Positions 11,786 to 23,705 are shown, counted from the stretch's first letter. The stretch: DNA of 64,000 nt from Zingiber officinale (GCF_018446385.1 NC_056001.1:6405600-6469599); one strand, 5' to 3'. The notes: a model not told the origin generated them from the sequence alone. Numbers and translations are program-made.

Positions 11786-12799
11786 AAAGTCTTGGCAGGT
11801 CGATGACTTCAGGCAAAAGTCCTAGGGGGTGGTAACCCTAGGTGGAAAGTCCTGGTGTCGCGAACCAGGTGAAAGACTGGACTAGCCGGGAAAGCGGATG
11901 TCCAGCAGAAAGTCCGGAAGCATCGAGTGCTGAGCAAAAGTCCAGTCGATCTGGAGGATCGACTGACAACAGGTAAATCTCCTGAGTGGAGTAGGTGAGG
12001 ACACGTTCCCCGTAGAGGGAACAGTAGGCGTCGGGTCGACCTAGGGTTTCCGGTTGGAAACCCGAAGTCAGACTCGGACAGTCCGGAGACTGTCCATACT
12101 TCTTTTATAATGTTTATTGTGCTAACTTTGTGTTGCATGATAGTGTTTGGGACTAACGCATCTTGCAGGAGCAAAGGAGCAACCTAAAGCCTCGGATGAA
12201 TAGTGGAGCTTGAGGCGCCTTGGGTGCAAAGGCTGAGCTGGCTGCGAAGCACCATTGAGGCGCCTTGGAGAAGCCTATATGCTTGAAGGCGCCTTGAGAG
12301 GGATATAAGGCGCCTTGAATGGATGAAATTCGACCAGGTCGTCTGATCCACAGAAGGCGTGGAGGCGCCTTCAGGCGCCTTGAACACCCTTTATAAGGGG
12401 GTTTCGATCAGCATTTCAAACCAACGAATTCCAAGTGATCTTTCATCAACGTGCTGCTCCAAAAGACGCTCCGAAGTGCTGCTACAAGTGCCCGACGACC
12501 CGAAGCTTCAGAATTAGCATTTCTTGTTGTCAGTATAATATTTATAGCTTTTATTTGTACTCATAATTGTAATCTTTTAACGAGCTTATAGTTGTTGCCC
12601 ACCGGAAGCGATCAAGGATCGCGGGCCTTCGAGTAGGAGTCGATCAAGGCTCCGAACGAAGTAAAAATCCTCCTATCTCTGTGTGCTTACTTTGTTTTGT
12701 TCCGCTGCTTAATTACTCCGATAGTTCTTACGATTCCGATAATCGAACAAGATAGCCACGAGCGCTATTCACCCCCCTCTAGCGCTTCTCGATCCAACA
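11516..12799 (+). mobile_element. Solo LTR, family C, inside another family C LTR; TSD AACCC
   Basis: 1,284 bp from TGTTGGTGCAGG to GATCCAACA. The flanking AACCC at 11511-11515 and 12800-12804 is perfect. It entered the CCTAGGGGGTGGTAACCC repeat of its own host LTR. A GGCGCC cluster lies at 12210-12385. Confidence 0.92.
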
Positions 12800-14901
12800 A
12801 ACCCTAGGTGGAGAAAAACCCTAGGGGGTGGTAATCCTAGGTCCTAGGGGGTGGTAACCCTAGGCGAAAAGTCCAGTCGGTCTGGAGGACCGGACTGACA
12901 TCAGGTAATCTCTCCTGAGAGGAGTAGGTGAGGACGCGTTCCCCGGAAGAGGGAACAATAGGCGTCGGTTCGACCTAGGGTTTTCGGTCGAAAATCCGAA
13001 GTCAGAACCGGACAGTCCGGAGACTGTCAAAATATTCTATTCATATTATTATTTTATGCTAACTTTGTTTTGCAGGGTATTTTTGGGACTAACATACTTT
13101 GCAGGTACAAAAGAGAACCTTAAGCCTCGGATGAACAGTGTCCGAGGCGCCTCCATGGAGCTTGGAGGCGCCTCGGGTGCAAAATGTGAGCTGGTCGCGA
13201 AGCAGTGCTGGAGGCACCTCAGATGGAGCTGGAGGCGCCTTGGACCAAGGCTTGGAGGCGCGTTGGAGTAGCTTGAAGGCGCCTTCAAGCTGATAAGGTG
13301 CGACGAGCTCAGCAGTGATCCACGCAGGTACTCGGAGGCCTGGAGGTGCCTTGAATGGTCTTGGAGGCGCCTCCAACAGGGTTTAAAAGGAGGTTTCGAG
13401 CAGCAGGCTGAACATCAATTAAAAAACCTATCCTTTGACTGTTCACTGCTCAAGAGACGACCCTGAAGTGTTGTAGCTACGCCCCGACAACCAAGAGCTG
13501 TGATTCTACTATTCTTAGTTGTCGGTATTATTATTTCTATGTACTCTTAATTCTAATCTCAAATTGTACAGAATTTATGATAATATAGTTGTCGCCCACC
13601 GAAAGCGATAAACGATCGCGGGCCTTGAAGTAGGAGTCGCCACAGACTCCGAACCAAGTAACTCATTGTGTCTCTCTGTGTGATTATTTCCGCTACGTCA
13701 TTACTCGAGTTCTACGAATCCGAAACGCGTGAAAGCCACGAGCGCTATTCACCCCCCCTCTCTAGCGCTTCTCGATCCAACATAAGTCAGTGACGTAGTA
13801 GGCCCTATTGGAGGCTCCTGGGGTGGTTCGGGCACTTGGAGATGACTTATAAAAAGGCCTTCAGCCAGAATCTTTAATACAACATTCACTCCAACTTTTT
13901 CTCTTGCACTCTACTCCAAAAAGGCTTCTACCACAATGTAAAGCTACTCTGATAGCCGGCAATCAAGTTTCTTTTCCTTATGTTGTCGATACTCCTTTTA
14001 TTTCTGCATTTGAACTTAACTATTGTAATCTTTACAAGCTTATAGTAATTGTCCAACGAAAGTACTCAACAAGTGTGAGTCTTGGAGTAGGAGTTGGCAA
14101 ACGCTGCAAACCAAGTAAACCAAACTTGTGTTAGTGATTGTTTTATTTCTGTCTCGCTTTCTTTTCTTATATTTCCACTGCGCACTTAATTTTCAATAGA
14201 AAAGAAATATTTTCAAAATCACATGATTCACCCCCCTTCTCATGTGCTCATGAGCCAACTGTTGGTGCAATTGACCTCTAGGGTTTCGATATTTGACAAT
14301 GCACCCAAGTCTGGTCAGTTTGACCAAGGGTTAATCCAAACAGGACTTGATGTTTGAAAAAGAGTAGTCTAGTCAGGACTAGATGACTAGCAAGGAGAAG
14401 TCCTAACTGGAGGTTAGGCAAAGTGGAAGTCCTGGTGAGTAAAGTCAAGTCCTAGTGAGTGAAGTTAGGTAGTGGATGGAAGTCCTCGTGAGTGAAGTCA
14501 GACCCTAGTGAGTGAAGCTAGGTAGTGGAAGTCTTGGTGAGTGAAGCCAGAACCTAGTGAGTGGAGCTAGGTGGTGGAAGTCCTGGTGAGTGAAGTCAGG
14601 CCCTAGTGAGTGAAGCTAGGTAGTGGAAGTCCTAATGAGTGAAGCTAGGTGGAGGAAGTCCTGGTGAGTGAAGCCAGACAATGGAAGTCCTAGTGAGCGG
14701 TCGACTAGACCAACGAATCTTGAATTCTGTTAACAATATTTTACTTTACCATTTTATCTATTGTGCTAACTCAGTGTTGCAGGGAAGTTCAGCTAGGTCG
14801 ACGGGCCGACCAGATAGTTAGCACGAAGTCCAGACTGGTCGACGGGCTGACCGGATGTCTGGTAAAAGGTAAGTAAAGGTAAGTCACTGGAGGGGAGTGA
14901 C

Positions 14902-16240
14902 TGTTAGATCGAGAAGCGCTAGAGGGGGGGGTGAATAGCGCTCGCGGCTATTTCGTTCGTATCGGAATCGTAAAAATTATCGGAGTAATTAAAACACGCA
15001 GCGGAATAGATAAAAGAAACAACACAAAGACACAGGTCGATTTTACTTCGTTCGGAGCCTAAGTCGACTCCTACTCGAAGGCCCGCGATCCTTGATCGCT
15101 TTCCGTGGGCAACAACTATAAGCTCGTAAAATGTACAATAAGATATTACAATTGAAAGAACTAAAACAAATTATACCGACAACAATAAAGTAGCAGAATC
15201 TGAAGCTCCGGGTTGTCGGGGACTTGTAACAGCACTTCTGGGCATTTCTAGAGCAGTTTGTAGCGTAAGGATTGCTTGGAGTTCGTTCATCTTCACTGCT
15301 GCTCGAAGACCCCTTATAAAGGGCATCCAAGGCGCCTTGAAAGCCTCCGAAGGCGCCTCCATAGCTCCGAGTCCACCGTGCAGATGAGCGCTGACCATTC
15401 TGCGCCTTATCACCTTGAAGGCGCCTTCATAGGTCTTCAAGGCGCCTTCCAAGGCGCCTCCATAGCCAACCGAGGCGCCTTCAGCCCTGCTTTGCGGCCA
15501 GGTCAGCTTTTGCACCCGAGGCGCCTCCAAGCTCCATGGAGGCGCCTCGGACACTGTTCATCCGAGGTTAATCTTTGCACTTTGGTCCCTACAAGATACA
15601 TTAGTCCCAAATATACCCTGCAGCACAAAGTTAGCACATAAAACATAATAAAAGAAGTATAGACAATCTCCGGACTGTCCGAGTCTGACTTCGGGTTTCC
15701 GACCGGAAACCCTAGGTCGACCCGACGCCTACTGTTCCCTCTACGGGGAACGCGTCCTCACCTACTCCACTCAGGAGATTTACCTGTTGCTAGTCGATCC
15801 TCCAGATCGACTAGACTTTTGCTCAGCACTCGATGCTTCCGGACTTTCTGCTGGACATCCGCTTCCCCGGCTAGTCCAGTCTTTCACCTGGTTCGCGACA
15901 CCAGGACTTTCCACCTAGGGTTACCACCCCCTAGGACTTTTGCCTGAAGCCATTGACCTGCCAAGACTTTCCGCATAGGGTTACCACCCCCTATGACCTA
16001 GGGTTACCACCCCCTAGGGTTTTCCCTTTGCCTAACCGCAGCTAGGACTTTTCTCCACCTAGGGTTACCACCCCCTAGGACCTAGGGTTACCACCCCCTA
16101 GGGTTTTCACCTGCCTAACCGCAGTTAGGACTTTCCTGAAACACTCATTCAACATATTAGATAACAGAGAATCTTAACTTTGAATCCCTTTGCCATTATC
16201 AAAACTTAGGTTCGATCGTCGGATGCTTCCTGCACCAACA
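14902..16240 (-). mobile_element. Solo LTR, family C, minus strand; TSD GTGAC
   Basis: 1,339 bp, plus-strand reading from TGTTAGATCGAG to CTGCACCAACA. GTGAC flanks both sides (14897-14901 and 16241-16245). The inverted forms of the family C repeat (15910-16110), the GGCGCC cluster (15325-15560) and the CCGGACTGTCCG palindrome (15670-15681) are all present. Confidence 0.93.
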
Positions 16241-16292
16241 GTGACTTGGTAAGGACGCGTTCCCCATTTGAGGGAACTATAGGCGTTGATTC

Positions 16293-17195
16293 TGTTGGTC
16301 CCTTTGGAGGCCGGCAAGAGGGGAGGGGTGAATTGCCCTACAAAATAAAACTCGAACCTTTCTCGGATTTCAACTATATAATATAAACACTTGTAATAAA
16401 AAGTAGAGACTAAGTAAAGAAATCATACACCAGAGATTTACTTGGTTTGCAATCAGAGGATTATTAATCCAAGGAAAGTAAGCGCACTATGATCTCCTCT
16501 AGGCGGAGAAGCCTCTTTATAACGTTGACAGCACAAATGAAAAGAACAGAATTGAAAGCACAGAAGGAATTGATTACAAGTGAGTTATTCTGAATGTGCA
16601 AACCAGTACTATATTTATAGTACTGGTCCGGGCGCCTGGAAGGAGTTCCGGGCGCCCTGGAGGGGATAAAATTCTATCCCCCAACGATCAGATCGCGTTT
16701 GACGCGATCCTGGTCAAAATCCAGCTCCGGGCGCCCGGAGGGGTTCCGGGCGCCCGGACCCTCAATAGCGCCCGGACCTCTTAAGTCAACTTTGTTGACT
16801 TTTTGTGGTCCGGTTCCACTGCTCTGGTTTAGCTCGTTTCGGTCTGGGTCTGTTCGCTCCGGCTCCGTTAGCTTGGGTGATCTCGGCCTTCCGGAATAGG
16901 GCTCACCCGAACCCATGTTCCGGCCTTCTCCTCGAGTAGCCTTCCTTCCCGGTTTCTCGTCCCTCGAACGTCGCGCACGTTCTTCTCGTCCACCGGTGTA
17001 CTCTTCCGCGGACACCTCGTCCCTCGGACGCACCGAGCCCGTCGGCTCTCTCCCGTGCCGTCCTTCTCGCTAGCCGCGTCTTTCGCTCGACTTCCTGTGT
17101 TCCTAAGCTCCTGCACACTTAGACACAAGGGTTAAACAAACGCAGGACCTAACTTAGCTTGCTTGATCACATCAAAACACCTTGGGGTTCCAACA
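16293..17195 (-). mobile_element. Solo LTR, family D, minus strand; TSD GATTC
   Basis: 903 bp from TGTTGGTCCC to GGTTCCAACA, with GATTC on both sides (16288-16292 and 17196-17200). In its own orientation it starts TGTTGGAACCCCAAGG and carries TAAGTGTGCAGGAGCTTAGG. Related sequence occurs at 46195-46910 and in the LTR pair at 49866 and 54748. GGGCGCCCGGA words lie at 16628-16760. Confidence 0.92.
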
Positions 17196-17889
17196 GATTC
17201 AACTTAGATCTATTTTGAAAATCTAAGTTGAGATCGTGACTAAATTCTGGTCTTAAGGAGACAAAATCTAATTACTACTCTATTTATATATAGATTTGTG
17301 CTAACTTTTGTTTTGCAGGATAGTATAATATTTATTGCCTCAGACTAATCTTTTTCTTGCAAGAAAAAACTTTTGCTTGAAAAAGGGGTCCGGGCGCCCG
17401 GAAGGGATCTGGGCACCCGGAATGCAAAAGTTTATCTCGTCGCAACATGGAGCGCGATGATTGGCTGGGCCGACGTCACGCTCCAAGCGCCCGGAAGGGA
17501 TCCGGGCGCTCGGAGCTTCCTATATAAGGAGGCCACCACCTGGAGCAAAGTACAACAATTTCTTTCTGTGATTGCTCTATTGCGCCTGCTCCTGCGACGC
17601 TACGAAGCTCTTCCGTCAACCTGCGGCTCAATTTCTTGTTGTTGTTGTTGGTATTTCTTTTTATATAATTCTTGTACTCAATTGTGTGACATTTTATGAA
17701 TTATTAGTGATTGCCCAACGAAAGCACTCTCATGTGCGGACCTTGGAGTATGAGTCGACAAAGACTCTGAACCAAGTAAAATTGGTTTTGTTAGTGTTAT
17801 GTTTTCTGTTTATGCTGCTTACTCGATAATAATTTTCGAAGATCGCTATTCACCCCCTCTAGCGAACTTTACGATCCAACACTAACAAT

Positions 17890-19055
17890 AAAGAGGACTA
17901 TGAGTCTCAGGCCTGTAGTAAGGCTAAGTCGCTAGCGCGGAGCTAGGAGTTATAGGCCTATTGTAAGGTGGAGTCGTTAGTGAGAGGCTACGAGGGCTAT
18001 AAATTTTGGGTATGTTGTAAGGTTGAGTCGCTAGCGTGAAGCTAGGAGTTCTAGTTTTGTCATAAGACGTAGATGTTGGTGAGGGGCTAAGAGGGCTATG
18101 AGTCTCAAGCCTGTTGGAAGGCTGAGCCACTAAAGCAGATCTAGGAGTTTCGAGCTTGTCTTAAAGAAAAACCTTTAGCAAGGGGCTAAGAGGGCTATGA
18201 GTCTTGGGCCTGTAGTAAGGCTGAGTCGCTAGCATAGAGCTAAAAGTTCTGGGCTTGTAGTAAGGTTGAGCTAGGAGTTTCAGGCTTGTTGTTAGGTAGA
18301 TCCGTTAGTGAGGGGCTAAGAGGGCTATGAGTCTCAGGTCAGTAGTAAGGTTGAGTCTCTAGCGCATAGCTAAGAGTTTGGCCATGTTGTAAGATAAAGT
18401 CGTTAGTGAGAGGCTAAGAATACTATGAGTCTTAGGCCTGTCATAAGGCTGAGTCACTAGCGAGGAGATAGATGTTCTGGATCTGTCATAAGGCGGATTT
18501 GTTAGTAAGGGATTAAGAGGGCTATGAGTCTCGGCATGTAGAAAGGCTGAGTCGTTAGCGCAAGCTAGGAGTTCCGGGCCTGTTATAAGGCAGAGCCATT
18601 AATAAGGGGCTATGAGTCTCGAGCCTATTGTAAGACTGAGTCGCTAGGACGAAGCTAGGAGTTCTAGGTTTTTCGTAAGGAGAAGTTGTTAGTGAGGGAC
18701 TAAGGGGACTATGAGTCTCGGGCTTGTCGGAAGGCTGAGTCGCTAGAGTGAGGCTAGGAGTTCCGGGTCTGTCGTTAGGCAAAACCTTTAGCAAAGGGCT
18801 AAGAGAGCTATGAGTCTAAGCTAGGAGTTTTGGGTCTATCATAAGGCACAACTATTAGCAAGGGGCTAAGAGGGCTATGAGTCTTCGGTCTGTAGTAAGT
18901 CTGAGTCGCTATTGCTGAGCTAGGAGTTTCAGGCATGTTGTAAGGCGGATCCGTAAGCGAGAGGCTAATAGGGCTATAAGTCTTAGGCTTGTAGTAAGGC
19001 TGAGTCGCTAGTGTAGAGCTAAGACTTCTGGGCCTATCGTAAGGCGATTGTGAAA
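17890..19055. repeat. 99-bp tandem array, about 12 units
   Basis: CTATGAGTCT (or a close variant) recurs at 17898, 17997, 18096, 18195, 18325, 18423, 18522, 18610, 18709, 18808, 18875 and 18973; seven of the eleven intervals are 98-99 bp. Each unit has two similar halves (CTGTNGTAAGGCNGAGTCGCTAG). The period is 33 codons. On the minus strand three long frames (18130-17924, 18794-18555, 19068-18808) spell a repeated Pro/Ser/Thr-rich peptide with the core THSPLSPSLT and PYNRPxTPS. Confidence 0.92.
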
Positions 19056-19200
19056 AATTGATAGGCAAGTGAAAGGCTGTGATTTTTTTTATAGAGCATT
19101 AATATTACAAGGATGAATGACAAGAAAGGAAAAACGATATTATAAGATCTTAAATATGTTGCATTCCAAAGCTACTTGAGTTCTTTTCTTTCTCTAATTC

Positions 19201-19680
19201 CTAAATTCTTCGTGCTTTTCTGAGGTCGATTTTAACCATCTCCATGTAACATTTGCGAGCGGTGCTCTGATATCCATTGAATGAGTCAACTCTATCTAAG
19301 ACCGAGAACTTTAGCTTATGATGAAATGTGGAGACTACCGCGCAAAATGACTTGAGAGCAGGTCTTCTAAGGATGACATTGTAAGAGGACAGAACATCAA
19401 CCACTATGAAGATGGTGCTCCGGGTTTGCGTTAAAGGTTCATTACCTAGCGAGAGAGGGAAGTTGATATGCCCCTCATGACCTACAAATCCAACAAATCA
19501 GTTGGCATGGGTCGTCGCTCCTTTCGGTCGATTTGCATTTGATCAAAAGCATTCTTGTACAATACATTCACTGAGCTTCCCATGTCCATGAATACTCTTG
19601 CCATGTTATAGTTAGCTATAGTAGCACATATCACTAAGGCATCATCATACAGAGTGACAACTCTTCTAAGTGTTGGGGCC
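19201..19680 (-). pseudogene. Tat aspartic protease remnant
   Basis: On the minus strand IANYNMARVFMDMGSSVNVL (about 19640-19560) matches the region around the retroviral-type protease active site. The usual D-(T/S)-G is DMG here, so the active site is altered. A stop and a frame change follow near 19480. The frame at 19404-19201 then gives VDVLSSYNVILRRPALKSF, matching the downstream YNxILGRP motif with G changed to R. Such a protease would process gag-pol in virus-like particles; this copy cannot. Confidence 0.75.
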
Positions 19681-19829
19681 TGAAGTTTATAAGAGGATCG
19701 TTCTCTCGGCCTTTGTTGGTGCCAACACTATATTCTCCAACCTTCATCCATGAGTCTTCCATACTCGATTAGAGTCTCCATCAGTAAAGCCACCTGAGAT
19801 CATGTTAATGTTGCCTCAATGGGCAACAT

Positions 19830-22057
19830 TGTAACGCCCGAAAATTCTCAAATAAATTTTAGAAATGTTCTATTATTTTTCTGGGATTTTAGAATATTTT
19901 TATAGAATTTTTGGAGTAGCAAAAGTAGCAAAATTAAATAAAAACATAAAATAGCTTAAGGGGGGATTGAACCCGCGACCTATGGACTCTATGACCTATA
20001 GGGTGACTTAGTAACGAGGGGGCCCCGGCAGGGGTGTGCTGAAAGAAGAGGAGAACAATTATATTTATGGGCGAGTTGGGTCGTATTAATCACTTAATAT
20101 AAATAGGGAAATTAAGTGGGAGTTTATTATTTTTCGGATCGACAACTCTCCCTCACCCTCACTCGACGCCGCCCCCTCTCCTCCTCAACCTCTCGGCGCA
20201 CAAACCCAAAAAAAGACCTAGGGTTCCATCCCTAGGGTCGTAGAAGCACCTCCCGGCGACGTCTCCGATACGAGGGTGCTCCCCTCCGCGAGAAGGAAGC
20301 GTAGACGTAAGGGGATCACCGAAACGATCTTCGTCTCCGGAAACCTAGCGATCGGATTGTAAGGAAACTTAGCGTATGATGTAAGTAACCCCTCATCTGC
20401 AGTATAAGTAGCTAATCGTATGCTTTCATGGTCCTAGTTCGCTTTTATGATCTTAGCGTAGCCATATGCAGAATTAGAGCATACCAAGTGCTCGATAAAA
20501 TGCCTAGTACAGTTATATGTTACAGGAGGCATTTTAATAGCTCAGTTAAATGTCATAGAAGTATTTTAAATAGCATACTTAGTCTTGCTTCAGTATATAT
20601 GGGACTACGGTCCAATGGTGGGCTCCCCATAGTCACCTCTAGGTTCAGATAACCTAACTCTATGTTCAAATAACCTAGTAAAATTAAGATAAGATAAATC
20701 AATTTATAAACAGTATTTTACTTTTATCAGTGGCACTGTACTGGACTCTCAGTTGTCCTTGGGTTGGGCTCCCATAGTCGTCCCTAGGTTTAGAAAACCT
20801 AGTAACCCTACTAGATTCGGGACTTACTACCTTGGGCCTAACTAGGGATGCGTGCATAGCAAGTACAGTTGTCGGGCCCATCAGCAGCATGTTTATTATG
20901 TTTATCTATTATGTAAATAGTTTTCAAACTTCACAAACCAGATATGTAAAAATAGCTCAGCTTCAGTTTAGTTTTCTTATTGATATAACAAGTAGCTTTA
21001 TGTTCAGTTTTGATTGCTATGACTTGTATGTCCATATGCCATGTTTTAACATTTTCAGCATGATCATCAGCATGTATTTCAAATAGCATCTTTTGAAAGC
21101 ATGATTTCTTCGAATGCATGTTTTGTGAGGTAGATGATTCTTACTAAGCTCCCAAGCTTATAGTTTCATTTTCCTTATACTGCAGATAAAGGTAAAGAGA
21201 ATATGGATTAGCGGAGGCTGGAGGGCAATGCAACAAGATGTGTGTGAGAAGGAACTTGGAATAAAGACCTTGGAGACGAGCAAGTTAAGAATTAGAACTC
21301 CTTATAGTTTATTTTCTGCACCTTTTGAGTGTCTAAATGTTATGAATCGTGAAGGTATGCATTAGGTTATGCCTAGACTTCTAGTTACCTTGATGTTAGT
21401 CGGTAAGTTATGAATCATGACCTGTTTAGCAAGAGTTTAGTGTTTATTAGTTGATACATCCATGTTGTACACGAAATTTCTGAAGTGCAGCAGAAATCAG
21501 AACTCCAATCGATCAGCCGATCGATTAGAGAGTCCCCAATTGACCAATCGATCGATTGGGAGGTAACCTGTTGCGTACAGAGAGCTGTTGAATCGATTAG
21601 CTAATCGATTGGCCATGGATTGATCAGCCGATCGATCGGGAAGTGATCTGTCGCATACAGAGAGCTGTTGAATAGATCATTGGATCGATCGGACAGACTG
21701 GATCGATCATCCGATCGATCCAGAATTGACCTTAGTGCACAGTAGCACGTTGAATCGATCAGTGGATTGATCAAATAACACCAATCGATCAGCCGATCGA
21801 TTGGAAAGTCTGATTTCAATTAGAAGTGTCTGATTTCAGCTTTTTGACCAAATGAAAAGTTTATGTTCCCTTCTTTAGCATATGTACAACTTCAGAGGTG
21901 TATTCTAAATATAGATCCCAAATTTTACAGCAAATAACAGAGAGTTTTAATTAGTCCTGTTTTTCCGCACCTTAATATTCAGTGATATCCCAAGAATAGT
22001 TTAGCATAATGTAACCTCCGGCCTTACAGCTTAGATAGTAGAAGGCGGGTCGTTACA
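19830..22057 (+). mobile_element. Tekay-like chromovirus solo LTR (2,228 bp), TSD AACAT
   Basis: It runs from TGTAACGCCCG to CGGGTCGTTACA with AACAT on both sides (19825-19829 and 22058-22062). It shares its start, the GAACCCGCGACCT segment and overall layout with the LTR at 41846-44216, which follows a chromodomain integrase end. This supports the same orientation and lineage. It sits in the gag-protease linker of the minus-strand Tat relic. Confidence 0.92.
21490..21812. repeat. ATCGATC palindromic word cluster in the Tekay-like LTR
   Basis: About ten copies of AATCGATCAGCCGATCGATTGG-like inverted words occur, spaced by short variable DNA including two GTACAGAGAGCTGTTGAAT-like spacers. It is non-coding; the frame at 21819-21601 only reads through it. 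Confidence 0.8.
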
Positions 22058-22439
22058 AACATGGTCTTGACAATTTCGACGATGATCTTGATGATTGTCT
22101 TGACAATAGTCTTGGTGATCATTACAACAATCCGAGGAGTGGAGCCGAGGTAGTTCTAGATCTCAGCTAGGGATCGAGTCGGCTCTATATCGGTTAGATC
22201 GATCTTCTGATTTGTCGTGCTGAGTGTATTTGATGGATATATGCCTAATAGCTATGGGCGAAGTTCTCCCACCTTGGTGCCACTCCCTTATGACACAGCT
22301 GACTTCTTCAGATAGCTACTGACACTCTTGAGTGTCGGAGCGTACGACTAGTGATAAGGTACAAAAATGGATCAACTTTTCTTGCGACGGTTGGCTTAGC
22401 TCGCAGATAAGAGAGCTAAGTCTATGGCTTGCACCGCTC

Positions 22440-23300
22440 ATTTCTGTCTACGAGTTGGGACATAGTTGAGGAGTTGATGAGGGATCTTGTTCCCTAGTAG
22501 AGGCTGAAGAGGCTTCTTGTCCAACCAAGGGGTTGGGATGGCATCACTGTTACATGCAAGTTGAGCTTCTTCCAAGTGTATGTAGCCTTTCGTAGTTCGA
22601 GGAGGCTTTTTCACTAGGGATCTAAGGAAATCTCTATCTACTAGACCTTGGGAGAAGGCGCTAGTTAAGATGTCTGAAGGGGTTAATGGGACATCCCAAA
22701 TGACACGTTGAATCGCTAAATGTATTCTCAGAGGATTCCCGATGCTTTTGCTTCATGGTAAACATGTTAAGAGGTACCTTTTGATACATCTTGCTGCTAA
22801 TGAATTGGTGCATAAAAGCAGTTTTGAAGTCGTCAAAGGAGATAATGGAAGAGGTTGGGAGCCGACTGAACCGTTGTTGGGCCGAGCCTGACAACGTAGT
22901 CTGAAAGACTCGGTACTTAACATCATCCATGTATTGATGCAGCAGAGAAGTATTCTCGAAGCGACATAAATGATCTTTCGGGTCCGATGACCCTATGTAT
23001 TTTCCTAGTTGTGACTGCCAAAAATGGAGGTAATTCTTGTTCAAGGACTTCTCTAGAAAAGGTTGTTCCTCGGACACCTCCATTAGAGGTTAGAGCCTTT
23101 CCTTTGTGGTCATGAGGAGGCGTCCCCCCTGCTTGTGACTCAGGCGAATCTTCACCCGGTATGGTTGCACCCTCGTTGATTGAGACCATAATTGGCGAAA
23201 CTCCCACGAAGGGTGGTGGCATCTTACCGGAGGAGTGGGCACCTACTAAGGGAGGAGATACTCTCACTAGTGGTGGTTTTAGGAGTGGGTGTTGTTGCAG
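22440..23300 (-). pseudogene. Tat gag (capsid) remnant
   Basis: On the minus strand the frame at 23083-22661 contains YIGSSDPKDHLCRFENTSLL, TTLSGSAQQRFSRLP and FDDFKTAFMHQFISSKMYQK. These are hallmarks of the plant retrotransposon gag domain (PF03732). The N-terminal part lies in another frame (23267-22923, with VRGTTFSREVLEQELPPF). Gag-like sequence continues in shifted frames to about 22440 (KGYIHLEEAQLACNS). At least two frameshifts break it. The same domain is seen at 49469-49233. Confidence 0.82.
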
Positions 23301-23702
23301 TATTTCTTGTACCGCCTTAGAGATTAGTTGATTAATGTCTTCTTATGTCATGGTCACTACTTCACTGTGACTTTTCTCTCCTATGAAGTCGTGGTTGTTA
23401 GCAATTCTTCTAGTCTTAACCATGACAACGTCTTGGCTCAAAGTTTCCCATAGACAATGCCAATTTGTTCCGGTCAAATACCGTAGATGGTCAAACTACC
23501 CGTCAATGAATGAGCGAACATGTGTGCTCTTCGTAGATTGTCAGTGAAAAGGATGAGGAGGACCTGAAACATACTTCGACAGAGAGTTAGAATGGTGTCA
23601 GAGAGATATCCCGATAGTCCACTTCGATGCTCTAGTTAGAGTTTACATGAGGTATGAAGTTGTTGGAGAAGAAAGTGTGAGAGTTTGATATAACCGAAGA
23701 GA

Positions 23703-23705
23703 GTA

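Larger units (their letters stand above)
11146..13782 (+). mobile_element. Solo LTR, family C, split by a second copy; TSD TAAGT
   Basis: It runs from TGTTGGTGCAATGAGC to CGATCCAACA. TAAGT stands on both sides (11141-11145 and 13783-13787). Without the inner copy it is about 1.35 kb. CCTAGGGGGTGGTAACCCTAGG units, a GGCGCC cluster (13140-13390) and a CGGACAGTCCGG palindrome (13009-13020) identify the family. Confidence 0.92.
14260..17881 (+). mobile_element. Solo LTR related to family A, holding two minus-strand LTRs; TSD CCAAC/CTAAC
   Basis: It runs from TGTTGGTGCAATTGACC to TACGATCCAACA. Flanks are CCAAC (14255-14259) and CTAAC (17882-17886), one mismatch. Its own sequence is about 1.37 kb. 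GTGAGTGAAG tandem units fill 14440-14700. A TATA box lies near 17521 (TATATAAGG) after a GGGCGCCCGG cluster. LTRs at 14902-16240 and 16293-17195 interrupt it. Confidence 0.82.
9100..17887 (+). mobile_element. Copia-type element B: 3' internal end and 3' LTR, holding six nested LTRs
   Basis: 9100-9350 is internal DNA ending in the purine tract CAAAAGGGGAGAT. The LTR begins TATTGGTGCAATTAGC at 9351 (TG decayed to TA) and, once insertions are skipped, ends at 17887 (CTAACA). Its own segments are about 9351-9941, 10975-11145, 13788-14259 and 17887, roughly 1.2 kb. A TATA box is near 13846 (TTATAAAAAG). Insertions at 9942-10969, 11146-13782 and 14260-17881 interrupt it. Right of it lies a Tat tandem array. 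Confidence 0.75.

Noticed and set aside
13049..13376. Overlapping frames on both strands in the GGCGCC cluster
   Set aside because: LTR DNA; the same frames appear in other family C copies only as by-products of the repeated word.
17888..19055. CRISPR array or centromeric satellite
   Set aside because: Units are contiguous without spacers and the host is a plant. The array is only about 12 units and sits next to Tat protease, so an element-internal repeat explains it better.
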